NCBI GenBank assembly: GCA_938010045.1
Contig: CALLFZ010000036.1
Span: forward strand, 1 to 38,800
Direction: 5' to 3'
From: an uncultured bacterium
GTDB lineage: Bacteria > Verrucomicrobiota > Kiritimatiellia > PWTM01
Length of the DNA: 38,800 nt
In this document: one piece after another, positions 27,940 through 35,669 of the stretch
How positions within the stretch are numbered: position 1 is the stretch's first letter
Layout of the letters: the number at the start of each line of letters is the position of its first letter
The notes under the pieces: generated by a model
What the model was told of the DNA's origin: nothing
Database searches by the model: none
What the model saw: the letters and a program-made list of their open reading frames with translations, nothing else
Translations under genes and position numbers: made by a program

Positions 27940-28274
27940 CGTGGACCTCCCTTCGCAAGTTCGTTCCCCGCACAACAAACACAGCGCACGAGTTTCCGAA
28001 TCCGGGCGTCGCCGAGCCGATAGCGGACCGAGCGCCCCCTCCGCGCCGCCACCACCGCGCCGGCCCGGCGAAGATGATTCAGGTGCTGCGAGGTCGCCGA
28101 CGGCGCCTCGCCGACCGCCTGCGCGAGCTCGCCCACCGAAACACCGCCGCGCTCGGATAAGAGCTCGAGCAGCTTCAGTCGAACCGGGTGCGCGACCACC
28201 CGGAGCAAATCCGCGACCCGCTCGAGCGTCTCCGCCGGCAGGCCGCCGCAGGACCATGTCCGATTGCGAATCAT
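27936..28274 (-). CDS. ArsR-family repressor with C-terminal Cys cluster
   Basis: A 112-residue winged-helix repressor. The DNA-binding core is VSVGELAQAVGEAPSATSQH and on (45-74), preceded by VVAHPVRLKLLELLSERGG and followed by the wing RGRSVRYRLGD. Candidate inducer-binding residues are Cys98, Cys100 and Cys101 (RCVCC), together with Cys9 near the N-terminus. The classical alpha-3 CVC of ArsR and the alpha-5 sites of SmtB are not obvious. ArsR proteins release DNA on metal or thiol-oxidant binding. It is first in the operon and probably represses it through the inverted repeat in its own promoter. The start codon lies where transcription should begin. Confidence 0.92.
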   Translation of the reverse strand: MIRNRTWSCGGLPAETLERVADLLRVVAHPVRLKLLELLSERGGVSVGELAQAVGEAPSATSQHLNHLRRAGAVVAARRGRSVRYRLGDARIRKLVRCVCCAGNELAKGGPR

Positions 28275-28280
28275 AGTCTC

Positions 28281-28308
28281 ATGATATCACGACATCATGA
28301 TATGTCAA
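28281..28308 (-). promoter_or_regulatory. arsR operon promoter, probably leaderless
   Basis: On the minus strand TTGACA (28303-28308), 16 bases, then TATCAT (28281-28286). Only six bases (28275-28280) separate the -10 from ATG 28274, so the expected transcription start is the A of the start codon or very close to it. No Shine-Dalgarno can be transcribed, so arsR should be read as a leaderless message. Confidence 0.8.
28284..28303. promoter_or_regulatory. Probable ArsR operator
   Basis: ATATCA-N8-TGATAT, a perfect inverted repeat of six-base arms, lies between the -35 and -10 boxes and touches both. On a wider view TATCATGA is also repeated directly 16 bases apart. AT-rich sequence of this kind is rare in the surrounding DNA. 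Binding here would block RNA polymerase, which fits autorepression. Confidence 0.65.
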
Positions 28309-29128
28309 GTGATCGCGGTGCGGTGCCTCGGACGTGGCGGGGTGCCTGGAGGTCCGCGCGACGATGAGGTCGCTCACGACCGGAACGACGCTGCGCCGCG
28401 GTGGATGGAGTCCCGTCCGAACCGAGATGCCGGCTCGCACGTGGTCATCCTCGCGCCACAGGCGGGCTCGTTAGCCGTGATCGCGGACCGCGGCGGGGCC
28501 GTACGGTGCCTCGCGCCGCTGGCCGATGAGCCTGCGGGACGTGGGTCGCCCCCACCGAGCCTTTCACGAGGTCACGAGGGCGAGGGCGCCGCCTTTCCCT
28601 GTGCGACATCCCACCGACCCAAGGTCCCACGATCGCCGCGGCCACCGAACCCAGCGGCGCAACCTGCGTGGGTGCCACGCTTCGTGAAGGTGACCGCATC
28701 GCGGCGCGATGAGCGTGGCTTCGGCAGAATGCAACGATCGCCGCCTGAGTACACGATTCGGCCCCATGGAATCATGCCGTGTTGAAACGTTCAGAGGCGT
28801 TGATCACGACGGATCCCCAAACGCTCCACGACAAGCGGGTGTTGCATCTTCTCGCCAGCATCGTGGCTGCCTGATCCGATGGCGGCCACGCGGCGGTTGC
28901 CAGGGCGGGCTTGAAGATGGGCGAGTCCGCAAGGGCCGACCGTGAGGCGCGCGTGATCCATTCGCGGCACGGAGACGCGGCTGATCGGCGCGCTCGATAG
29001 CCAGCGACGGCGTGGTTCAAGGGTTCACAGAGAGTTCGCCGGTCGCAGAAAAAGCCAACGACGCGATGTCGGCGCTCGTGGAACGCACGACGAACATCGC
29101 GCGCCACCACGGGCGCGTGAAGCTGGAA
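28309..29128. other. Gene-free stretch upstream of arsR
   Basis: About 820 bp. An ATG at 28297 opens a 162-codon plus-strand frame, but it starts inside the arsR -35 region and its composition is not protein-like. I see no RNA gene and no repeat here. Confidence 0.4.
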
Positions 29129-29980
29129 CTAGAACTCGTAGCGGGCCGGCGGGCGATTGGCGGGAAGCCGGAATCCGTAGGTGTCGAACCACCGTTGGAT
29201 CAGTCCATCGGGCCGCCCGCAGATGGGGTCGAAGAGGACGACCGTTGTGGACGCCCCCGGCGCAGGTCGTCGGCACGGTCGGCGGGCCACGCCGCGGTGG
29301 AGCGAGACGACCGCGACGGGGTTGGTGCGGCGAGCCGCCATGGGATCGGTCGCCTCGACCCGCCCCGAAAAGGACCAGTGGCCGCACCGATTGAGTCCTT
29401 CGACGATGCGGTTGAGGTGGTCGGCGAGCCATTCGCACACATACCCGTGGTAGCCGATCTACATCGGCGCGCGATCGTTCCAGCTCGCCTCGCCGCACAT
29501 CCGCGCGGGTTTGTCCGCCGCCACCCCGGCGGAGGATCGTCGCGTGAACACGCAGGCGGTCCTCGGGCGATTCGAGGCTGGCGGCGTCATCGTCGAAGAT
29601 GACGAGTGGCGAGCGGCGGATCTGCCGAGGTTAAGGTCGACGCGGTGCTCGAGCACCTCGCAAGGGAATGTGCGCCCACGGATACCCCTCGCCCGAGTCG
29701 CCCAAACTGCCGATGTCGACGTCGCGCACACGGCCGGCCGTCGGAGCGCGCCGCGAACGTGGCGAGAACCGCACCGAGTTTGTCGGGAAACACGGAATTG
29801 ACGTCGTCAGGTCCCATGGGCGGTCGTCGGCCGTCGGTGGCCGGTTGGACCACTGGCCGCCCTTCGCGCCCACGTCGTGGACCCAACGGGGCGGCGCGAA
29901 CACTTGTTCGGGCATATCGAGATTGGACCTCGACGTTCAGGAGATGCGGAACGTCACCCCGAGCCGCTTCGATGTCCAAC
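29129..29980 (-). pseudogene. Decayed gene of unknown family
   Basis: Minus-strand protein-like segments follow one another in collinear order but in changing frames: FAPPRWVHDVGAKGGQWSNR, then VRDVDIGSLGDSGEGYPWAH, then CEVLEHRVDLNLG, then PLVIFDDDAASLESPEDRLR, then KPARMCGEASWNDRAPM, a stop, GYVCEWLADHLNRIVEGLNR, DPMAARRTNPVAVVSLHRG, and finally GRPDGLIQRWFDTYGFRLPA with a normal stop at 29129. At least four frame changes and one stop would be needed to join them. The segments have balanced amino-acid composition, unlike shadow frames. I do not recognise the family. Confidence 0.55.
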
Positions 29981-30144
29981 GCGCGATCGGTTCGCCGAGG
30001 ACCCCACCACGGAAGTGGCCGTTTCTCGCGTCACGGCGCGACGAGGGGGGATGGGCGCGCCGAGGCCATGCCGGCGGCATCGGCCGGTCGCCGGACAGGC
30101 CGGGCCGTCGTGGTTGTCACCCCTGCCGATGCGTCCGTTTCGGC

Positions 30145-33100
30145 TCACCATCCCCAGGCCGTATCGGCGTCGTCGTCGCCAGCGGCGGGGCCGAGCGCGG
30201 GGCGGACCGCCCACCGGCGGCCATCGGACTCTGCGACGACCGCGCCGGACTCGGTGGAGAACCACGCGTCGAGCCCCAATCGGTCCGCGATGATCTGGCG
30301 CGAGAGTTCGGCCAGCATTTCGCGCTGACGGGGCGAGGCGCCGGGCACGCCGGTCGAGCGGCCAAACTCGGCGACAACCGTGCGCGCACCCGTTCGTTCG
30401 AGCACGCTGAGCAGGCTTGCGGTCAATTCTTGTTCCGCGGCGGCGCGGTCGGAGGCGGCCAACGGCGGCGCGGCGTGATGCGGCGCGGTGATGAGGTCCG
30501 CGCGCGCGCGATCGGCGGCGGCGGCCAGCGCACCCAGCAGATCGCCGGGGAGCAGGTCGGAGGTCAGCAGCGCTGCCGCATCGCCGTGGACGATGCGCAG
30601 CACCACCGCAGCGGACTCCGGCGGCGCGTTGCGGGGCGGGCCGGCATGGACGATTTCGATTCGGAATTCGCCCTGGGGAGTCGGTTCGCGGAGGATCACA
30701 TCGCGCGGCTGCGCCGTCCGTGTTCGGACGGTCCAGCCGGCCCAACGGTTGAGCCATCCGCCCGCGCGCGGTTCGAGGGCGCGGGCGAGGGAGGGGCGCG
30801 GGTAACGGCCGGCGGTGCCGATGAGCGCGGCATGCATCTGCGCGGCGAGGGGTGAGTCAAGCGGCAGCGCGAACTGGGCGGCGAGCACATCGGGCGATGT
30901 GCGGGCGGGTTCGAGATTCGCGAGCGCGGGCGGCCGCCAGACTTCGCCGACCCACAGGTGGTCGAGCAGCCAGCCCGCGCCGCCGGCGCGCTCGGGCCGG
31001 GGTGAGGTGAGCACGAGCGCGTCGATCCGGCGAATACCGCGTGCGGAGAGGAAGGGCAAAACGGTGCGGACGGCCTCGTTGCGCCAGGGGCGGTCGGGAT
31101 CGGCCGGCGCGGCGTCGACGAGGACGCGGCGGCCGCCGGGCGTTTCGATGAGGGTCGCCCCTCCGTAGCCGACGGAGAGGAACGTCAGCCGCGGCGCGGC
31201 GGGCGGTCGGGGACGGAGGTCGGCCGCCGCCAGCAGCGCGAGCGCGAGCGCGGCGCCGGCCAGAAGCGGACCGATCGCCCGCGGGCGCGCGCGCAGCGCA
31301 GGAATATGGCGCTCGCACCAAGCGCGGATCGGCCGCCGCCCTGCGGCGAGCGCGCACAGTCCGTACCAGGCTGCAAGCGTCAGAGCGCCCGGCCGACGCA
31401 CGAACGGATACGGGCACGTCGCGGCCGCGATGTGGCCGAGCACCAGAAACAGGGTCGACGCCAGCCAGTTCGCTGCGCCGAGCACGAGCGAGATCCACGG
31501 GCCGATCACAGGCGCGAGCCCCACCAGGCCGCCGATCGCCCCCAGCTGCACGATCACGCCGATCAGCGGGATCGCGATCAGGTTGGCCCACGCACCCGCG
31601 AGCGGCCAGCGCGCGAAGTAATAGGCCGATAACGGAATCATCATGCCGAGCTGGATCGCGCCCTGCGCGGCGATGAACGTCAGCAGCGGCGCGGGCAGCC
31701 GCGTGAGCGCGAACCCGGCGGGGCCGCGCACGCCGCGCCGCTCCAGGACCACGCCGGCGCGCCACACGGCCGCGCCGAACGCGAGGGCGGGCAGCCAGAA
31801 CTGCGGCGTCGTCACCAGCGGCCAGCGCACGATTGCCGCAACTGTCGCTGGCACGATCCAAGCGAGCACCGCCGCCAATCGAGGTCCGCGCAGTGTTTCG
31901 AGCCATTCGAGCACCGGCGGCGTGAGCCATCCGAGGGACAGGATCGCACCGAAGGAAAGCGTGAACGAGGGATCCGTGAGCACGAGTGGGTTGTGCGCGA
32001 GGATCAGCGCGGCGGCCACTGGCGCGCCGAGCAGCACCGAGGCGCGCAGACCCGCCTGGAGGTAGGCCCAGCTCAGCAGCATGAGTCCATTCATGATCAC
32101 CGCGCGCAATGTCGAGGGCCGGGCACCGGTCACGATCGCGAACACGACGAGCGCGGCGAGGATCAGCGGCGTGTACACCTGCCGCGGCAGCCGGATCGCG
32201 GCGAAGAGGCCGATGAACATGACTGTGAGGATCGTCACGTGCAGACCCGAGACCGCGAGCACGTGGCTGATGCCCGCCGCGCGGAATTCGTCCGAGACAA
32301 ACTCCGGACAGCCGCCGAACGGGCCGGGCGCCTGCAACAGGCAGGGGACGTTCTGTAGGCCGTAGCGCAAGCCGAGCGTGACCGCGCCGACGAAGGCGGA
32401 GGCTGGAAACGGCACGGTCTCCTTGATGACGCGGGTGAGGCGGTCGCGCAGATCGAGCGAGAACGCCACCCACGCGGAGCGATACGGTGCACGGTCCTCG
32501 CCGCCGGCCGGCAGCAGCCGCACCGGCACGGCACCCGCGCGCGCCTCAGGAAACATCAGCGCGTGCACGCCCCCCGCGCGCAAGTGCCGCCGCGGATCGA
32601 ACCCGCCCGGGTTCGCTGCGCCGCTGGGCAACTGAAGCACGCCGGTGACCTCGACCAGCCGGCCGTAGGCGGCGCTCGAGGCCAACCAGCTGTAGTCGGG
32701 CATCTCCGGGCGCACGGTGACGTGGACGAGACCGCCCTCGACGCGCATCCACGTGCCGCCGGCTGGCCACTCGATGAACTGCGGCGAGATCGGCAGCACC
32801 GTCTTGAAGTCGTAGACAATCGGATCCCCGCTGATGCGGCCGATGAGCCGCAACGGCGCCTGCCGTGGTCCGGGTCGGGCAAACGAGGCCACATGGTTGG
32901 GCGGGCGGAGCACCGTGAAGCGGGCTGGCCCGACGCCGCGCACGACTTCGACCGCCGTCACGCGCGAAAACGGTGTGGCGAGCGACCATGTCGCGCCCGG
33001 GCGTTCGCCGGGGCCCACCACGACGGCGTCGCTCGTGACCGCCACCGTGCCGCGCAGCGTCCACCAGCGGCCGCGCCGGTCGGCCAACGGGCGTCCCTCT

Positions 33101-33534
33101 GGATTCCGCTCGGGCACGCGCAGATTCAATTCGCCGATCAGGCGCAGTTCGAGGTGGTCCGGCGGGGACGATTCCAGCCGCAGCCGCGGCCGGCCGGCAT
33201 CCTCATCGGGCTTGATCTCGAGCGCGGTCCGCCCATCCGCCGTGATCTCGATCCGGCCCCATGGCCGGTCCGGGGCGGCGATGGCGATCCGGTGCCGGGT
33301 CCAACCCGTCGCCAGTCCGAACAGCGCGGCGGCCAGGACGATCCGGTTGCGCTGCGTGTCGCCACCCGCGCGGTGGGCCGCCGCCGCGGCGATCAAGGCC
33401 GCAAGGCCGAGAACCGCCGCCGGAAGGATGGATGCCCATCCGGACCCGGCGGGCACAGCGGAGGACACCGCGATGCCCGCGACCACCGCGGTGCAGCCCG
33501 CGATGGTGGCCGCTCTAACGACCATCGGTCGCAT
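30145..33534 (-). CDS. comEC: ComEC/Rec2-type DNA channel protein with degenerate beta-lactamase-like domain
   Basis: A 1129-residue protein, longer than the usual 700-850. An N-terminal membrane helix pair and an extended DUF4131-like region end in NPGGFDPRRHLRAGG (308-322). The competence domain carries the hallmark HVLAVSGLHV (424-433) and about ten membrane helices. The C-terminal metallo-beta-lactamase-like domain begins at 783. Where active homologues read LDVGQGDA and SHPHADHIGG, this one reads LSVGYGGA and TSPRPERAGG (843-852), so the metal ligands are lost; only the late PHH (1018-1020) remains. ComEC imports single-stranded DNA in transformation. Here the channel may be kept while the nuclease is dead. 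ATG 33534 overlaps the preceding small gene by 20 bases. Confidence 0.9.
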   Translation of the reverse strand: MRPMVVRAATIAGCTAVVAGIAVSSAVPAGSGWASILPAAVLGLAALIAAAAAHRAGGDTQRNRIVLAAALFGLATGWTRHRIAIAAPDRPWGRIEITADGRTALEIKPDEDAGRPRLRLESSPPDHLELRLIGELNLRVPERNPEGRPLADRRGRWWTLRGTVAVTSDAVVVGPGERPGATWSLATPFSRVTAVEVVRGVGPARFTVLRPPNHVASFARPGPRQAPLRLIGRISGDPIVYDFKTVLPISPQFIEWPAGGTWMRVEGGLVHVTVRPEMPDYSWLASSAAYGRLVEVTGVLQLPSGAANPGGFDPRRHLRAGGVHALMFPEARAGAVPVRLLPAGGEDRAPYRSAWVAFSLDLRDRLTRVIKETVPFPASAFVGAVTLGLRYGLQNVPCLLQAPGPFGGCPEFVSDEFRAAGISHVLAVSGLHVTILTVMFIGLFAAIRLPRQVYTPLILAALVVFAIVTGARPSTLRAVIMNGLMLLSWAYLQAGLRASVLLGAPVAAALILAHNPLVLTDPSFTLSFGAILSLGWLTPPVLEWLETLRGPRLAAVLAWIVPATVAAIVRWPLVTTPQFWLPALAFGAAVWRAGVVLERRGVRGPAGFALTRLPAPLLTFIAAQGAIQLGMMIPLSAYYFARWPLAGAWANLIAIPLIGVIVQLGAIGGLVGLAPVIGPWISLVLGAANWLASTLFLVLGHIAAATCPYPFVRRPGALTLAAWYGLCALAAGRRPIRAWCERHIPALRARPRAIGPLLAGAALALALLAAADLRPRPPAAPRLTFLSVGYGGATLIETPGGRRVLVDAAPADPDRPWRNEAVRTVLPFLSARGIRRIDALVLTSPRPERAGGAGWLLDHLWVGEVWRPPALANLEPARTSPDVLAAQFALPLDSPLAAQMHAALIGTAGRYPRPSLARALEPRAGGWLNRWAGWTVRTRTAQPRDVILREPTPQGEFRIEIVHAGPPRNAPPESAAVVLRIVHGDAAALLTSDLLPGDLLGALAAAADRARADLITAPHHAAPPLAASDRAAAEQELTASLLSVLERTGARTVVAEFGRSTGVPGASPRQREMLAELSRQIIADRLGLDAWFSTESGAVVAESDGRRWAVRPALGPAAGDDDADTAWGW

Positions 33535-33715
33535 CCGCCGTGCCGATGCCCGGGTAATAGCGCGAATTCGAGCGCCAGATCGGGGACTCGTCCGGCCGTC
33601 CGCGCCAGCGCGCTACGACCGCGCCGCGGTACTCCGGCCGGATCACGAGCACCGCCAGCCCGACGGCCAGCGCCCCCAGCAAAATGACCACAAACCGCAC
33701 CGCGCCCGAGTCCAT
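33515..33715 (-). CDS. Small single-pass membrane protein
   Basis: A 66-residue protein with one membrane helix (about 6-25, VRFVVILLGALAVGLAVLVI) and a short polar tail containing PIWRSNSRYYPGIG. GGGAGG lies seven bases before ATG 33715. Its end overlaps the comEC start by 20 bases, so it may be coupled to comEC translation. No family is recognised. Confidence 0.65.
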   Translation of the reverse strand: MDSGAVRFVVILLGALAVGLAVLVIRPEYRGAVVARWRGRPDESPIWRSNSRYYPGIGTADATDGR

Positions 33716-33718
33716 ACC

Positions 33719-33928
33719 TCAGCCTCCCGGACCCGCCGCGCCGCCACTGCCGCCGCTCGCGGTCAAACCCGCATACACGAATAGGAAGGCAAGGCACGGC
33801 AGCAGTTCAATGGCGCCCTCGGGATCAAAAAAAATGCGCCGGCTGCGGCCCGCAAGCCAAACGACGTAGAGCGCGAAGCCGGCGGTATTGATCGCGAACA
33901 CCCATCGCCTCGCGGCCGCCGTGCGCAT
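33719..33928 (-). CDS. Small two-helix membrane protein
   Basis: A 69-residue protein with helices at about 8-26 (RWVFAINTAGFALYVVWLAG) and 40-56 (IELLPCLAFLFVYAGL) and a Gly/Ala-rich tail. ATG 33928 has GGAGG seven bases upstream and overlaps the NERD gene stop as TGATG; a longer in-frame start at 34015 would lie inside that gene. No family is recognised. Confidence 0.65.
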   Translation of the reverse strand: MRTAAARRWVFAINTAGFALYVVWLAGRSRRIFFDPEGAIELLPCLAFLFVYAGLTASGGSGGAAGPGG

Positions 33929-34686
33929 CACATCGCCTCCCGGATTCTCTCGATTACGCGCTCTACTTCCTCGGGACCGAGCACGGGCGGCTCGGCGAGG
34001 CGGGCGGCCCACCATTGAGGCAGATCATCGGCCCGGACCAACGGCAGCGGCGCGTCCGACTCGATGAAGAGGCGGACATCCGACGGCGAGAACACCACGA
34101 GCGAGTCCACCGGCACGTGGCCAAGACCGCCGCGCACGAGCCACTCGCGCACCACCGCGATGTGCCGTTCATTTTGCCGGAGCGGACTGTCGAGCCGGCG
34201 GGGCGGGCGGCCCGGGCGCGTCTGCTTCCAGATTGGATCGCCGGCGCCACCGCTCAGCGTCCCGCCCCAGTTCTTCGTCTCGATCACCACGACGCCGTGG
34301 GGGCCGACGACGAGGTGGTCGAGCTGGGCGCGGCGCAGGCCGCTTCGAACGGTCAGATCGTTGAACACGGCATGCCGATCATCGAGCTCGGCGAGCCGGT
34401 CGGCGACGCGCCGCTCGCCGCCGCGTCCGGCGAAGAGCATCCGGCCTTCTGCGGCGTCCTGCCGGCTCTTCCAGTGGTGGCCGACGGCGAGCACCGCAGC
34501 CACGGCCGACGCCGCGAGCCACGGCGCGGCGCGGCCGCTCTGCGCGGCGACGATGGCCGCACCGGCCAGGCCGCCGACGGCCACGGCCGCCTCCAGCGGC
34601 ACTAGCCGCTTCAGCCAGTGCGCCTCGCGGCGCACGAGGTCGCGGCGGTCCGTGAGCGAACGCTCGGTGGAGAGGACACGCGCCAT
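33928..34686 (-). CDS. NERD (nuclease-related domain) membrane protein
   Basis: A 252-residue protein. Two membrane helices lie at about 30-72. The NERD domain follows: GGERRVADRLAELDDRHAVF, then LRRAQLDHLVVGPHGVVVIE with ETKNWGG, then a conserved RQNERHIAVVREWL. The Glu (GGE), Asp (QLDH), Glu-x-Lys (ETK) and Gln (RQN) residues match the proposed restriction-endonuclease-like catalytic core. NERD proteins are thought to act in DNA processing; biochemical data are few. It lies 3 bp after the TRAM gene and is upstream of comEC in the same operon, which suggests a DNA-related role at the membrane. Confidence 0.88.
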   Translation of the reverse strand: MARVLSTERSLTDRRDLVRREAHWLKRLVPLEAAVAVGGLAGAAIVAAQSGRAAPWLAASAVAAVLAVGHHWKSRQDAAEGRMLFAGRGGERRVADRLAELDDRHAVFNDLTVRSGLRRAQLDHLVVGPHGVVVIETKNWGGTLSGGAGDPIWKQTRPGRPPRRLDSPLRQNERHIAVVREWLVRGGLGHVPVDSLVVFSPSDVRLFIESDAPLPLVRADDLPQWWAARLAEPPVLGPEEVERVIERIREAM

Positions 34687-34689
34687 GGA

Positions 34690-35598
34690 TCAGGGCGCGT
34701 CGGCGACGCGTTCGCCCCGCGCGTGCCGCTCGCGCACTTCGACGATCCGGACGCGGAGCGTCTCGCCCGTCGGTGCGCCCGGCACGATCACCGGAAACCC
34801 ACGGATGCGCGCGACGCCCTCACGATCTGGCGCCCGGTATGCGCGTTCCGTGATTGTGACCTCATGCACATCCCCGACGCGCAGCGGCCGGTCCGTCGCG
34901 ACCGGAGCGGATCCCGAATGTGCCGCCGAAGCATCCTCAGGCGAGCCATCCGCCGCCGGCAGTTTTTCCACGAGGCGCCCGGTGGCAAACCGTTCCCTGC
35001 GGCGCACGACCTCGAACACAATCCGTTCGCCCGCCGTCGCGCCGGGGATGTACACCGGAATGCCGTCGAGCGTCACGCGGCCATCGCCGTGGCTGCCCAC
35101 CCCCTCCACCACTGCGGTGTGTAGAACAGTGACCGGCGGTTGAGGCGTGGAAGCCTGCGCCAGCCGGATGTCCGAGGCGGATGAGGACGGTTCCGGCGGT
35201 CCGAGCGGTACTGCTTCGACGACGGTGCCGCGCATCGCGGTCACCTCCACCGTGCGGATCTCGCCCGGGCGCGCTCCGGCGACGAACGTCACGAGTCCTC
35301 CGATCCGCGCCACTCCGTCCGCCTGCTTCCGCGCCGGCTCCTCGATATGTACGCGGTAACGTCCGCCGACCCGGGCGGGCGCCGTCGGATGCGCCATCGC
35401 ATCGAGCGTTGTGCCGAAGTTGGGGTTCAGCGCGGCAATCTCCTCCGGGGCAAGTGTACGCCGGACAACCTCCGGCACCTCCGGCCGCGCGCCCCAGGCC
35501 AGGCGGATCGCCGCGGCCGCGGCCGCGATCGAAACGGTGAACAGCAGCCAAATTGGAGGGGTGGTTCGTCTGCCGGTCGAGGACAGGCCGTTCTTCAT
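34690..35598 (-). CDS. Membrane-anchored protein with three tandem TRAM domains
   Basis: A 302-residue protein. One membrane helix (15-35) is followed by three TRAM-like beta-barrels at about 77-132, 156-213 and 240-300. Each carries the family pattern of GxGxAxI-G-hxVhVxGAxxGE: DGVARIGGLVTFVAGARPGE, DGRVTLDGIPVYIPGATAGE and EGVARIRGFPVIVPGAPTGE. TRAM binds RNA or nucleic acid and is normally a single domain on tRNA-modifying enzymes such as MiaB and RumA. No catalytic domain is present here. ATG 35598 has AGGAG eight bases upstream; the longer in-frame reading to 35868 has no support. It is first in the TRAM-NERD-ComEC operon. Confidence 0.85.
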   Translation of the reverse strand: MKNGLSSTGRRTTPPIWLLFTVSIAAAAAAIRLAWGARPEVPEVVRRTLAPEEIAALNPNFGTTLDAMAHPTAPARVGGRYRVHIEEPARKQADGVARIGGLVTFVAGARPGEIRTVEVTAMRGTVVEAVPLGPPEPSSSASDIRLAQASTPQPPVTVLHTAVVEGVGSHGDGRVTLDGIPVYIPGATAGERIVFEVVRRRERFATGRLVEKLPAADGSPEDASAAHSGSAPVATDRPLRVGDVHEVTITERAYRAPDREGVARIRGFPVIVPGAPTGETLRVRIVEVRERHARGERVADAP

Positions 35599-35640
35599 CG
35601 CGCACGCTCCTGCATGCGGCGCGGGGGCGCATGCCACATC

Positions 35641-35669
35641 AATAAACCAGCGTTCGGCGGGCGTGGCAA
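35641..35669 (-). promoter_or_regulatory. Promoter of the TRAM-NERD-ComEC operon
   Basis: On the minus strand TTGCCA (35664-35669), a 17-base spacer and TTTATT (35641-35646), about 40 bases before the start codon. The -35 matches five of six consensus positions and the -10 four. Confidence 0.55.

Noticed and set aside
26599-28257. Longer TolC reading of 552 codons
   Set aside because: The extra N-terminus is antisense-free but covers arsR in another frame, and a signal peptide with a good ribosome binding site begins at 27939.
28297-28785. 162-codon plus-strand frame beginning at the arsR promoter
   Set aside because: Starts inside the -35 region of arsR, lacks a ribosome binding site and resembles no protein.
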